A stretch of 64,000 bases of DNA from Stomoxys calcitrans (lineage: Eukaryota > Arthropoda > Insecta > Diptera > Muscidae): assembly GCF_963082655.1 (NCBI RefSeq), contig NC_081555.1, positions 29,869,266 through 29,933,265 on the forward strand, in the 5' to 3' direction. The translations under genes and the position numbers were made by a program. Below are positions 8,696 to 21,742 of the stretch, piece by piece. The notes under the pieces are model-generated. The model saw only the letters and a program-made list of their open reading frames with translations, made no database searches and was not told the DNA's origin. Every line of letters begins with the position of its first letter. The stretch's first letter is position 1.

Positions 8696-10870
8696 GTTTG
8701 AACTCAGGCATTCAGCGACAAAAGCACACATGGCTATGGCGCCCTGTGGTCATTTGAGAGAAACTAACCACCACACATGATCCCACGATTAATAAATTGG
8801 TATTGTATGTCTTTGCTACATTTCAAATGAAAGGTACATGTCTTTGCTACACTTCATATAAAAGGTGATTGTCTTTGCTACATTAATTTTATTTGGATGT
8901 AGCAAAGACATACACTTTGTTACTAAAATATAACTGAAAAGTAGTGTTTTCACTAACGTCATCTGGCATCCAAAAGGCACAATAGAATGTACGTATTTTT
9001 TGACCAACGACATCTGCTAACCACTCCTTGCAACTAAATATAACTGAGAGATGCCATTTTTAGCAGCGACACCTGGCATCCAAAAGGCGACACCTGGCAT
9101 ACACTATCTTTGCGTATTGTTTCTTTGATTGCACGGCCTTGACATCTTTTGTCTAACTAAAGAACTACAATGGTGGTTGTATAAAATAACAAAATTCAAG
9201 CAGAAAGTTCATGTCTTTGATAAACTAGTACTAGAATTGCAAGTCTTTGCTACATTTCAAATAAAGTGCTTGTCTTTAATAAAAAGTTTATTAACTACAA
9301 TAATAAAATAATGGTTTGATTTTATATTAAACAATCCTATATTCAAAAAAAATTAATTTGTATTATTTTCTATGTATGTTTTTTTAGTCTATAATTAACG
9401 AAAAACATCAACTAAAAAAAAAACAAAAGTATTACATATCAAAATTACAAAATTAATTAAACAAAATAGACAACAAGGAAAAACAAATTCTTGGTGTTTC
9501 CCTCTTGAAAATAGTAGTCCATTGCGAGTTTTTAATTTCCTTCTTCATTTTTTGAACTTCCTGCTCGCACTGAACCACTTTTTCTCGGGCATCAGAAAGT
9601 TCAATCAACATTTTTTTCTGGCTCTCTTGCAGTTTGTAGTTTTCAAACCATAATTTTAAATTGGCTTGCCTTAATTTGTGGATTTCTTCCAAGAAATTAT
9701 TCTTATTCACATCCATTTCCTTTCGTTTGGCTTCACTTATTATTATTTCCATTTCCTTATTACCTTTCCTTTTTTTCTTTTTTTTATTTTCTTTCCAATT
9801 ACCTCTTCCTTAGGCTTCCACACAGGAATGAATGAAATCGTTTGGAAGCTCACCCTTTTATAGACTTTTTGTTTGTTATTTTTGTTGCCTTAGTAACATC
9901 ATTTGACAGAAAAATATGAAAGATTAGTAGCTTTGTTCCGAATGTGTATTCAAATTAAGGAATATTAGGTCTGTTACGGAAAATTTAGCTAAAAATCAGA
10001 AAAATTTCCGGGCCTGGTCCCAAGATATTGGCCGACGAAAATATTTTTGATGCATTTTGCGAAAACTTTCTCATTGGGTCCCTCCGTTCGGCTCTGGAAG
10101 GATCATGTACAATTCTATTGTCGAACTATAAATATTGTGAGCGCTAGTTAGCAGTTGAGAGATGTTAGTTACATATGCGTCATAGTTCGCGTCAAATTTG
10201 ATTTTGGAGGGTTTTGTGAGGGAAATTTGGACGATATATCAGAAAAATTTTTGTTTGTTGCATTAGTTGGAGCCTAGACGTCGACTCTTCGCAAAAGTAT
10301 GCATTCATCTAGATATAGTGTTAACCAATAGGTGTGTGTAATCTCAAGACCCTAGGTGGTCCAGGTCTCGAGATAGAGGAAAATTCAACTAAAAATCAGA
10401 AACATTTTCTATGTTGGATTTGTTGAAAAATATACATCGAATCTCCACGATATTTAGCATGTATATAGATATAGTGATAGCCTATCTGTGGGTGTAATCT
10501 CAAGACCCTAGGCGGACAAAGCTCCGAGAAGTAGGAAAATTCGACCAATTAACTTTTTTTGCATTTTTCCAAATTTGCACGATCTTGATGAAACTTTGCA
10601 AGTAAATAGAGGAAGTTCTTAACTATACGTCGATGTAAATCTCAAGACCCTAAGTGGTCCGGGCCCCGAGATATAGGCCGACGAAAATATTTTTGACGAA
10701 TTTTGAGAAAAGTTTTTAATCGGCTTTTGGAAGGCTCATTTACAAGCTTAATGTCGAACTATATTTGGTGGGCGGTGGTTAGCAGTTGACAGGTCTGTCA
10801 TAGCACGCGCCAAATTTGATTTTAGATGGTTTGCGCGGGAAAATTCGACGAAAAATTAGAGAAAAAAATT
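8696..10870 (+). repeat. Array unit 5
   Basis: 2,175 bp. Left end CATTTGAG type, right half haplotype A. Private changes cluster near 10439-10540 (CGAATCTCC and GCTCCGAGAAGTAGG where other units read CGAAAATCC and GTTCCATGATCTAGG). Confidence 0.95.
9453..9752 (-). CDS. Coiled-coil protein, unit 5 copy
   Basis: Protein identical to the unit 1 copy. Confidence 0.55.
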   Translation of the reverse strand: MEIIISEAKRKEMDVNKNNFLEEIHKLRQANLKLWFENYKLQESQKKMLIELSDAREKVVQCEQEVQKMKKEIKNSQWTTIFKRETPRICFSLLSILFN

Positions 10871-13045
10871 GTTTGAACTCAGGCATTCAGCGACAAAAGC
10901 ACACATGGCTATGGCGCCCTGTGGTCATTAGAGAGAAACTAACCACCACACATGATCCCACGATTAATAAATTGGTATTGTATGCCTTTGCTACATTTCA
11001 AATGAAAGGTACATGTCTTTGCTACACTTCATATAAAAGGTGATTGTCTTTGCTACATTAATTTTATTTGGATGTAGCAAAGACATACACTTTGTTACTA
11101 AAATATAACTGAAAAGTAGTGTTTTCACTAACGTCATCTGGCATCCAAAAGGCACAATAGAATGTACGTATTTTTTGACCAACGACATCTGCTAACCACT
11201 CCTTGCAACTAAATATAACTGAGAGATGCCATTTTTAGCAGCGACACCTGGCATCCAAAAGGCGACACCTGGCATACACTATCTTTGCGTATTGTTTCTT
11301 TGATTGCACGGCCTTGACATCTTTTGTCTAACTAAAGAACTACAATGGTGGTTGTATAAAATAACAAAATTCAAGCAGAAAGTTCATGTCTTTGATAAAC
11401 TAGTACTAGAATTGCAAGTCTTTGCTACATTTCAAATAAAGTGCTTGTCTTTAATAAAAAGTTTATTAACTACAATAATAAAATAATGGTTTGATTTTAT
11501 ATTAAACAATCCTATATTCAAAAAAAATTAATTTGTATTATTTTCTATGTATGTTTTTTTAGTCTATAATTAACGAAAAACATCAACAAAAAAAAAAACA
11601 AAAGTATTACATATCAAAATTACAAAATTAATTAAACAAAATAGACAACAAAGAAAAACAAATTCTTGGTGTTTCCCTCTTGAAAATAGTAGTCCATTGC
11701 GAGTTTTTAATTTCCTTCTTCATTTTTTGAACTTCCTGCTCGCACTGAACCACTTTTTCTCGGGCATCAGAAAGTTCAATCAACATTTTTTTCTGGCTCT
11801 CTTGCAGTTTGTAGTTTTCAAACCATAATTTTAAATTGGCTTGCCTTAATTTGTGGATTTCTTCCAAGAAATTATTCTTATTCACATCCATTTCCTTTCG
11901 TTTGGCTTCACTTATTATTATTTCCATTTCCTTATTACCTTTCCTTTTTTTCTTTTTTTTATTTTCTTTCCAATTACCTCTTCCTTAGGCTTCCACACAG
12001 GAATGAATGAAATCGTTTGGAAGCTCGCCCTTTTATAGACTTTTTGTTTGTTATTTTTGTTGCCTTAGTAACATCATTTGACAGAAAAATTTGAAAGATT
12101 AGTAGCTTTGTTCCGAATGTGTATTCAAATTAAGGAATATTAGGTCTGTTACGGAAAATTTAGCTAAAAATCAGAAAAATTTCCGGGCCTGGTCCCAAGA
12201 TATTGGCCGACGAAAATATTTTTGATGCATTTTGCGAAAACTTTCTCATTGGGTCCCTCCGTTCGGCTCTGGAAGGATCATGTACAATTCTATTGTCGAA
12301 CTATAAATATTGTGAGCGCTAGTTAGCAGTTGAGAGATGTTAGTTACATATGCGTCATAGTTCGCGTCAAATTTGATTTTGGAGGGTTTTGTGAGGGAAA
12401 TTTGGACGATATATCAGAAAAATTTTTGTTTGTTGCATTAGTTGGAGCCTAGACGTCGACTCTTCGCAAAAGTATGCATTCATCTAGATATAGTGTTAAC
12501 CAATAGGTGTGTGTAATCTCAAAACCCTAGGTGGTCCAGGTCTCGAGATAGAGGAAAATTCAACTAAAAATCAGAAACATTTTCTATGTTGGATTTGTTG
12601 AAAAATATACATCGAAAATCCACGATATTTAGCATGTATATAGATATAGTGATAGCCTATCTGTGGGTGTAATCTCAAGACCCTAGGCGGACAAAGTTCC
12701 ATGATCTAGGAAAATTCGACCAATTAACTTTTTTTGCATTTTTCCAAATTTGCACGATCTTGATGAAACTTTGCAAGTAAATAGAGGAAGTTCTTACCTA
12801 TACGTCGATGTAAATCTCAAGACCCTAAGTGGTCCGGGCCCCGAGATATAGGCCGACGAAAATATTTTTGACGAATTTTGAGAAAAGTTTTTAATCGGCT
12901 CTTGGAAGGCTCATTTACAAGCTTAATGTCGAACTATATTTGGTGGGCGGTGGTTAGCAGTTGACAGATCTGTCATAGCACGCGCCAAATTTGATTTTAG
13001 ATGGTTTGCGCGGGAAAATTCGACGAAAAATTAGAGAAAAAAATA
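10871..13045 (+). repeat. Array unit 6 (mosaic)
   Basis: 2,175 bp. Left end begins as the CATTAGAG/TATGCC type but switches to CTTCATATAAAAGG within about 50 bp. Right half is haplotype A. Confidence 0.95.
11628..11927 (-). CDS. Coiled-coil protein, unit 6 copy
   Basis: Protein identical to the unit 1 copy. One silent change, TCC to TCT in a C-terminal serine codon (plus-strand A at about 11652). Same promoter-proximal base change as unit 3. Confidence 0.55.
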   Translation of the reverse strand: MEIIISEAKRKEMDVNKNNFLEEIHKLRQANLKLWFENYKLQESQKKMLIELSDAREKVVQCEQEVQKMKKEIKNSQWTTIFKRETPRICFSLLSILFN

Positions 13046-15217
13046 GTTTGAACTCAGGCATTCAGCGACAAAAGCACACATGGCTATGGCGCCCTGTGGT
13101 CATTTGAGAGAAACTAACCACCACACATGATCCCACGATTAATAAATTGGTATTGTATGTCTTTGCTACATTTCAAATGAAAGGTACATGTCTTTGCTAC
13201 ACTTCATATAAAAGGTGATTGTCTTTGCTACATTAATTTTATTTGGATGTAGCAAAGACATACACTTTGTTACTAAAATATAACTGAAAAGTAGTGTTTT
13301 CACTAACGTCATCTGGCATCCAAAAGGCACAATAGAATGTACGTATTTTTTGACCAACGACATCTGCTAACCACTCCTTGCAACTAAATATAACTGAGAG
13401 ATGCCATTTTTAGCAGCGACACCTGGCATCCAAAAGGCGACACCTGGCATACACTATCTTTGCGTATTGTTTCTTTGATTGCACGGCCTTGACATCTTTT
13501 GTCTAACTAAAGAACTACAATGGTGGTTGTATAAAATAACAAAATTCAAGCAGAAAGTTCATGTCTTTGATAAACTAGTACTAGAATTGCAAGTCTTTGC
13601 TACATTTCAAATAAAGTGCTTGTCTTTAATAAAAAGTTTATTAACTACAATAATAAAATAATGGTTTGATTTTATATTAAACAATCCTATATTCAAAAAA
13701 AAATTAATTTGTATTATTTTCTATGTATGTTTTTTTAGTCTATAATTAACGAAAAACATCAACAAAAAAAAACAAAAGTATTACATATCAAAATTACAAA
13801 ATTAATTAAACAAAATAGACAACAAGGAAAAACAAATTCTTGGTGTTTCCCTCTTGAAAATAGTAGTCCATTGCGAGTTTTTAATTTCCTTCTTCATTTT
13901 TTGAACTTCCTGCTCGCACTGAACCACTTTTTCTCGGGCATCAGAAAGTTCAATCAACATTTTTTTCTGGCTCTCTTGCAGTTTGTAGTTTTCAAACCAT
14001 AATTTTAAATTGGCTTGCCTTAATTTGTGGATTTCTTCCAAGAAATTATTCTTATTCACATCCATTTCCTTTCGTTTGGCTTCACTTATTATTATTTCCA
14101 TTTCCTTATTACCTTTCCTTTTTTTCTTTTTTTATTTTCTTTCCAATTACCTCTTCCTTAGGCTTCCACACAGGAATGAATGAAATCGTTTGGAAGCTCA
14201 CCCTTTTATAGACTTTTTGTTTGTTATTTTTGTTGCCTTAGTAACATCATTTGACAGAAAAATATGAAAGATTAGTAGCTTTGTTCCGAATGTGTATTCA
14301 AATTAAGGAATATTAGGTCTGTTACGGAAAATTTAGCTAAAAATCAGAAAAATTTCCGGGCCTGGTCCCAAGATATTGGCCGACGAAAATATTTTTGATG
14401 CATTTTGCGAAAACTTCCTTATTGGGGACCTCCGTTCGGCTCTGGAAGGCTCATGTACAATTCTATTGTCGAACTATATATATTGTGAGCGCTAGTTAGC
14501 AGTTGAGAGATGTTAGTTACATATGCGTCATAGTTCGCGTCAAATTTGATTTTGGAGGGTTTTGTGAGGGAAATTTGGACGATATATCAGAGAAATTTTG
14601 TTTGTTGCATTAGTTGGAGCCTAGACGTCGACTCTTCGCAAAAGTATGCATTCATCTAGATATAGTGTTAACCAATAGGTGTGTGTAATCTCAAGACCCT
14701 AGGTGGTCCAGGTCTCGAGATAGAGGAAAATTCAACTAAAAATCAGAAACATTTTCTATGTTGGATTTGTTGAAAAATATACATCGAAAATCCACGATAT
14801 TTAGCATGTATATAGATATAGTGATAGCCTATCTGTGGGTGTAATCTCAAGACCCTAGGCGGACAAAGTTCCATGATCTAGGAAAATTCGACCAATTAAC
14901 TTTTTTTGCATTTTTCCAAATTTGCACGATCTTGATGAAACTTTGCAAGTAAATAGAGGAAGTTCTTACCTATACGTCGATGTAAATCTCAAGACCCTAA
15001 GTGGTCCGGGCCCCGAGATATAGGCCGACGAAAATATTTTTGACGAATTTTGAGAAAAGTTTTTAATCGGCTCTTGGAAGGCTCATTTACAAGCTTAATG
15101 TCGAACTATATTTGGTGGGCGGTGGTTAGCAGTTGACAGATCTGTCATAGCACGCGCCAAATTTGATTTTAGATGGTTTGCGCGGGAAAATTCGACGAAA
15201 AATTAGAGAAAAAAATA
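13046..15217 (+). repeat. Array unit 7 (mosaic)
   Basis: 2,172 bp. Left end CATTTGAG type. Like unit 4, its post-promoter stretch is A-like and then turns to haplotype B. It has a T-run one base shorter than usual in the gene leader. Confidence 0.95.
13802..14101 (-). CDS. Coiled-coil protein, unit 7 copy
   Basis: Protein identical to the unit 1 copy; leader shorter by one base in its A-run. Confidence 0.55.
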   Translation of the reverse strand: MEIIISEAKRKEMDVNKNNFLEEIHKLRQANLKLWFENYKLQESQKKMLIELSDAREKVVQCEQEVQKMKKEIKNSQWTTIFKRETPRICFSLLSILFN

Positions 15218-17391
15218 GTTTGAACTCAGGCATTCAGCGACAAAAGCACACATGGCTATGGCGCCCTGTGGTCATTTGAGAGAAACTAACCACCACACAT
15301 GATCCCACGATTAATAAATTGGTATTGTATGTCTTTGCTACATTTCAAATGAAAGGTACATGTCTTTGCTACACTTCATATAAAAGGTGATTGTCTTTGC
15401 TACATTAATTTTATTTGGATGTAGCAAAGACATACACTTTGTTACTAAAATATAACTGAAAAGTAGTGTTTTCACTAACGTCATCTGGCATCCAAAAGGC
15501 ACAATAGAATGTACGTATTTTTTGACCAACGACATCTGCTAACCACTCCTTGCAACTAAATATAACTGAGAGATGCCATTTTTAGCAGCGACACCTGGCA
15601 TCCAAAAGGCGACACCTGGCATACACTATCTTTGCGTATTGTTTCTTTGATTGCACGGCCTTGACATCTTTTGTCTAACTAAAGAACTACAATGGTGGTT
15701 GTATAAAATAACAAAATTCAAGCAGAAAGTTCATGTCTTTGATAAACTAGTACTAGAATTGCAAGTCTTTGCTACATTTCAAATAAAGTGCTTGTCTTTA
15801 ATAAAAAGTTTATTAACTACAATAATAAAATAATGGTTTGATTTTATATTAAACAATCCTATATTCAAAAAAAATTAATTTGTATTATTTTCTATGTATG
15901 TTTTTTTAGTCTATAATTAACGAAAAACATCAACAAAAAAAAAACAAAAGTATTACATATCAAAATTACAAAATTAATTAAACAAAATAGACAACAAGGA
16001 AAAACAAATTCTTGGTGTTTCCCTCTTGAAAATAGTAGTCCATTGCGAGTTTTTAATTTCCTTCTTCATTTTTTGAACTTCCTGCTCGCACTGAACCACT
16101 TTTTCTCGGGCATCAGAAAGTTCAATCAACATTTTTTTCTGGCTCTCTTGCAGTTTGTAGTTTTCAAACCATAATTTTAAATTGGCTTGCCTTAATTTGT
16201 GGATTTCTTCCAAGAAATTATTCTTATTCACATCCATTTCCTTTCGTTTGGCTTCACTTATTATTATTTCCATTTCCTTATTACCTTTCCTTTTTTTCTT
16301 TTTTTTATTTTCTTTCCAATTACCTCTTCCTTAGGCTTCCACACAGGAATGAATGAAATCGTTTGGAAGCTCACCCTTTTATAGACTTTTTGTTTGTTAT
16401 TTTTGTTGCCTTAGTAACATCATTTGACAGAAAAATATGAAAGATTAGTAGCTTTGTTCCGAATGTGTATTCAAATTAAGGAATATTAGGTCTGTTACGG
16501 AAAATTTAGCTAAAAATCAGAAAAATTTCCGGGCCTGGTCCCAAGATATTGGCCGACGAAAATATTTTTGATGCATTTTGCGAAAACTTTCTCATTGGGT
16601 CCCTCCGTTCGGCTCTGGAAGGATCATGTACAATTCTATTGTCGAACTATAAATATTGTGAGCGCTAGTTAGCAGTTGAGAGATGTTAGTTACATATGCG
16701 TCATAGTTCGCGTCAAATTTGATTTTGGAGGGTTTTGTGAGGGAAATTTGGACGATATATCAGAAAAATTTTTGTTTGTTGCATTAGTTGGAGCCTAGAC
16801 GTCGACTCTTCGCAAAAGTATGCATTCATCTAGATATAGTGTTAACCAATAGGTGTGTGTAATCTCAAGACCCTAGGTGGTCCAGGTCTCGAGATAGAGG
16901 AAAATTCAACTAAAAATCAGAAACATTTTCTATGTTGGATTTGTTGAAAAATATACATCGAAAATCCACGATATTTAGCATGTATATAGATATAGTGATA
17001 GCCTATCTGTGGGTGTAATCTCAAGACCCTAGGCGGACAAAGTTCCATGATCTAGAAAAATTCGACCAATTAACTTTTTTTGCATTTTTCCAAATTTGCA
17101 CGATCTTGATGAAACTTTGCAAGTAAATAGAGGAAGTTCTTACCTATACGTCGATGTAAATCTCAAGACCCTAAGTGGTCCGGGCCCCGAGATATAGGCC
17201 GACGAAAATATTTTTGACGAATTTTGAGAAAAGTTTTTAATCGGCTCTTGGAAGGCTAATTTACAAGCATAATGTCGAACTATATTTGGTGGGCGGTGGT
17301 TAGCAGTTGACAGATCTGTCATAGCACGCGCCAAATTTGATTTTAGATGGTTTGCGCGGGAAAATTCGACGAAAAATTAGAGAAAAAAATA
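15218..17391 (+). repeat. Array unit 8
   Basis: 2,174 bp. Left end CATTTGAG type, right half haplotype A. Private changes include GGCTAATTTACAAGCAT near 17256. Confidence 0.95.
15974..16273 (-). CDS. Coiled-coil protein, unit 8 copy
   Basis: Protein identical to the unit 1 copy. Confidence 0.55.
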   Translation of the reverse strand: MEIIISEAKRKEMDVNKNNFLEEIHKLRQANLKLWFENYKLQESQKKMLIELSDAREKVVQCEQEVQKMKKEIKNSQWTTIFKRETPRICFSLLSILFN

Positions 17392-19566
17392 GTTTGAACT
17401 CAGGCATTCAGCGACAAAAGCACACATGGCTATGGCGCCCTGTGGTCATTTGAGAGAAACTAACCACCACACATGATCCCACGATTAATAAATTGGTATT
17501 GTATGTCTTTGCTACATTTCAAATGAAAGGTACATGTCTTTGCTACACTTCATATAAAAGGTGGTTGTCTTTGCTACATTAATTTTATTTGGATGTAGCA
17601 AAGACATACACTTTGTTACTAAAATATAACTGAAAAGTAGTGTTTTCACTAACGTCATCTGGCATCCAAAAGGCACAATAGAATGTACTCATTTTTTGAC
17701 CATCGACATCTGCTAACCACTCCTTGTAACTAAATATAACTGAGAGATGCCATTTTTAGCAGCGACACCTGGCATCCAAAAGGCGACACCTGGCATACAC
17801 TATCTTTGCGTATTGTTTCTTTGATTGCACGGCCTTGACATCTTTTGTCTAACTAAAGAACTACAATGGTGGTTGTATAAAATAACAAAATTCAAGCAGA
17901 AAGTTCATGTCTTTGATAAACTAGTACTAGAATTGCAAGTCTTTGCTACATTTCAAATAAAGTGCTTGTCTTTAATAAAAAGTTTATTAACTACAATAAT
18001 AAAATAATGGTTTGATTTTATATTAAACAATCCTATATTCAAAAAAAATTAATTTGTATTATTTTCTATGTATGTTTTTTTAGTCTATAATTAACGAAAA
18101 ACATCAACAAAAAAAAAAACAAAAGTATTACATATCAAAATTACAAAATTAATTAAACAAAATAGACAACAAGGAAAAACAAATTCTTGGTGTTTCCCTC
18201 TTGAAAATAGTAGTCCATTGCGAGTTTTTAATTTCCTTCTTCATTTTTTGAACTTCCTGCTCGCACTGAACCACTTTTTCTCGGGCATCAGAAAGTTCAA
18301 TCAACATTTTTTTCTGGCTCTCTTGCAGTTTGTAGTTTTCAAACCATAATTTTAAATTGGCTTGCCTTAATTTGTGGATTTCTTCCAAGAAATTATTCTT
18401 ATTCACATCCATTTCCTTTCGTTTGGCTTCACTTATTATTATTTCCATTTCCTTATTACCTTTCCTTTTTTTCTTTTTTTTATTTTCTTTCCAATTACCT
18501 CTTCCTTAGGCTTCCACACAGGAATGAATGAAATCGTTTGGAAGCTCACCCTTTTATAGACTTTTTGTTTGTTATTTTTGTTGCCTTAGTAACATCATTT
18601 GACAGAAAAATATGAAAGATTAGTAGCTTTGTTCCGAATGTGTATTCAAATTAAGGAATATTAGGTCTGTTACGGAAAATTTAGCTAAAAATCAGAAAAA
18701 TTTCCGGGCCTGGTCCCAAGATATTGGCCGTCGAAAATATTTTTGATGCATTTTGCGAAAACTTTCTCATTGGGTCCCTCCGTTCGGCTCTGGAAGGATC
18801 ATGTACAATTCTATTGTCGAACTATAAATATTGTGAGCGCTAGTTAGCAGTTGAGAGATGTTAGTTACATATGCGTCATAGTTCGCGTCAAATTTGATTT
18901 TGGAGGGTTTTGTGAGGGAAATTTGGACGATATATCAGAAAAATTTTTGTTTGTTGCATTAGTTGGAGCCTAGACGTCGACTCTTCGCAAAAGTATGCAT
19001 TCATCTAGATATAGTGTTAACCAATAGGTGTGTGTTATCTCAAGACCCTAGGTGGTCCAGGTCTCGAGATAGAGGAAAATTCAACTAAAAATCAGAAACA
19101 TTTTCTATGTTGGATTTGTTGAAAAATATACATCGAAAATCCACGATATTTAGCATGTATATAGATATAGTGATAGCCTATCTGTGGGTGTAATCTCAAG
19201 ACCCTAGGCGGACAAAGTTCCATGATCTAGGAAAATTCGACCAATTAACTTTTTTTGCATTTTTCCAAATTTGCACGATCTTGATGAAACTTTGCAAGTA
19301 AATAGAGGAAGTTCTTACCTATACGTCAATGTAAATCTCAAGACCCTAAGTGGTCCGGGCCCCTAGATATAGGCCGACAAAAATATTTTTGACGAATTTT
19401 GAGAAAAGTTTTTAATCGGCTCTTGGAAGGCTCATTTACAAGCTTAATGTCGAACTATATTTGGTGGGCGGTGGTTAGCAGTTGACAGATCTGTCATAGC
19501 ACGCGCCAAATTTGATTTTAGATGGTTTGCGCGGGAAAATTCGACGAAAAATTAGAGAAAAAAATA
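17392..19566 (+). repeat. Array unit 9 (A-prime subtype)
   Basis: 2,175 bp. First unit of a subtype of haplotype A marked by GGCCGTCG, GTGTGTTATCTC, GTCAATGTAAATC and CCCCTAGATATAGG. All of these markers are shared with units 11 and 14; unit 17 has them except GGCCGTCG. Confidence 0.95.
18149..18448 (-). CDS. Coiled-coil protein, unit 9 copy
   Basis: Protein identical to the unit 1 copy. Confidence 0.55.
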   Translation of the reverse strand: MEIIISEAKRKEMDVNKNNFLEEIHKLRQANLKLWFENYKLQESQKKMLIELSDAREKVVQCEQEVQKMKKEIKNSQWTTIFKRETPRICFSLLSILFN

Positions 19567-21742
19567 GTTTGAACTCAGGCATTCAGCGACAAAAGCACAC
19601 ATGGCTATGGCGCCCTGTGGTCATTTGAGAGAAACTAACCACCACACATGATCCCACGATTAATAAATTGGTATTGTATGTCTTTGCTACATTTCAAATG
19701 AAAGGTACATGTCTTTGCTACACTTCATGTAAAAGGTGGTTGTCTTTGCTACATTAATTTTATTTGGATGTAGCAAAGACATACACTTTGTTACTAAAAT
19801 ATAACTGAAAAGTAGTGTTTTCACTAACGTCATCTGGCATCCAAAAGGCACAATAGAATGTACGTATTTTTTGACCAACGACATCTGCTAACCACACCTT
19901 GCAACTAAATATAACTGAGAGATGCCATTTTTAGCAGCGACACCTGGCATCCAAAAGGCGACACCTGGCATACACTATCTTTGCGTATTGTTTCTTTGAT
20001 TGCACGGCCTTGACATCTTTTGTCTAACTAAAGAACTACAATGGTGGTTGTATAAAATAACAAAATTCAAGCAGAAAGTTCATGTCTTTGATAAACTAGT
20101 ACTAGAATTGCAAGTCTTTGCTACATTTCAAATAAAGTGCTTGTCTTTAATAAAAAGTTTATTAACTACAATAATAAAATAATGGTTTGATTTTATATTA
20201 AACAATCCTATATTCAAAAAAAAATTAATTTGTATTATTTTCTATGTATGTTTTTTTAGTCTATAATTAACGAAAAACATCAACAAAAAAAAAAACAAAA
20301 GTATTACATATCAAAATTACAAAATTAATTAAACAAAATAGACAACAAGGAAAAACAAATTCTTGGTGTTTCCCTCTTGAAAATAGTAGTCCATTGCGAG
20401 TTTTTAATTTCCTTCTTCATTTTTTGAACTTCCTGCTCGCACTGAACCACTTTTTCTCGGGCATCAGAAAGTTCAATCAACATTTTTTTCTGGCTCTCTT
20501 GCAGTTTGTAGTTTTCAAACCATAATTTTAAATTGGCTTGCCTTAATTTGTGGATTTCTTCCAAGAAATTATTCTTATTCACATCCATTTCCTTTCGTTT
20601 GGCTTCACTTATTATTATTTCCATTTCCTTATTACCTTTCCTTTTTTTCTTTTTTTTATTTTCTTTCCAATTACCTCTTCCTTAGGCTTCCACACAGGAA
20701 TGAATGAAATCGTTTGGAAGCTCACCCTTTTATAGACTTTTTGTTTGTTATTTTTGTTGCCTTAGTAACATCATTTGACAGGAAAATATGAAAGATTAGT
20801 AGCTTTGTTCCGAATGTGTATTCAAATTAAGGAATATTAGGTCTGTCACGGAAAATTCAGCTAAAAATCAGAAAAATTTCCGGGCCTGGTCCCAAGATAT
20901 TGGCCGACGAAAATATTTTTGATGCAGTTTGCGAAAACTTCCTTATTGGGGACCTCCGTTCGGCTCTGGAAGGCTCATGTACAATTCTATTGTCGAACTA
21001 TATATATTGTGAGCGCTAGTTAGCAGTTGAGAGATGTTAGTTACATATGCGTCATAGTTCGCGTCAAATTTGATTTTGGAGGGTTTTGTGAGGGAAATTT
21101 GGACGATATATCAGAAAAATTTTTGTTTGTTGCATTAGTTGGAGCCTAGACGTCGACTCTTCGCAAAAGTATGCATTCATCTAGATATAGTGTTAACCAA
21201 TAGGTGTGTGTAATCTCAAGACCCTAGGTGGTCCAGGTCTCGAGATAGAGGAAAATTCAACTAAAAATCAGAAACATTTTCTATGTTGGATTTGTTGAAA
21301 AATATACATCGAAAATCCACGATATTTAGCATGTATATAGATATAGTGATAGCCTATCTGTGGGTGTAATCTCAAGACCCTAGGCGGACAAAGTTCCATG
21401 ATCTAGGAAAATTCGACCAATTAACTTTTTTTGCATTTTTCCAAATTTGCACGATCTTGATGAAACTTTGCAAGTAAATAGAGGAAGTTCTTACCTATAC
21501 GTCGATGTAAATCTCAAGACCCTAAGTGGTCCGGGCCCCGAGATATAGGCCGACGAAAATATTTTTGACGAATTTTGAGAAAAGTTTTTAATCGGCTCTT
21601 GGAAGGCTCATTTACAAGCTTAATGTCGAACTATATTTGGTGGGCGGTGGTTAGCAGTTGACAGATCTGTCATAGCACGCGCCAAATTTGATTTTAGATG
21701 GTTTGCGCGGGAAAATTCGACGAAAAATTAGAGAAAAAAATA
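19567..21742 (+). repeat. Array unit 10 (B-prime subtype)
   Basis: 2,176 bp. Haplotype B with CTGTCACGG where earlier B units have CTGTTACGG. The same marker is found in units 12, 13, 15, 16, 18 and 19. Confidence 0.95.
20325..20624 (-). CDS. Coiled-coil protein, unit 10 copy
   Basis: Protein identical to the unit 1 copy. Confidence 0.55.
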   Translation of the reverse strand: MEIIISEAKRKEMDVNKNNFLEEIHKLRQANLKLWFENYKLQESQKKMLIELSDAREKVVQCEQEVQKMKKEIKNSQWTTIFKRETPRICFSLLSILFN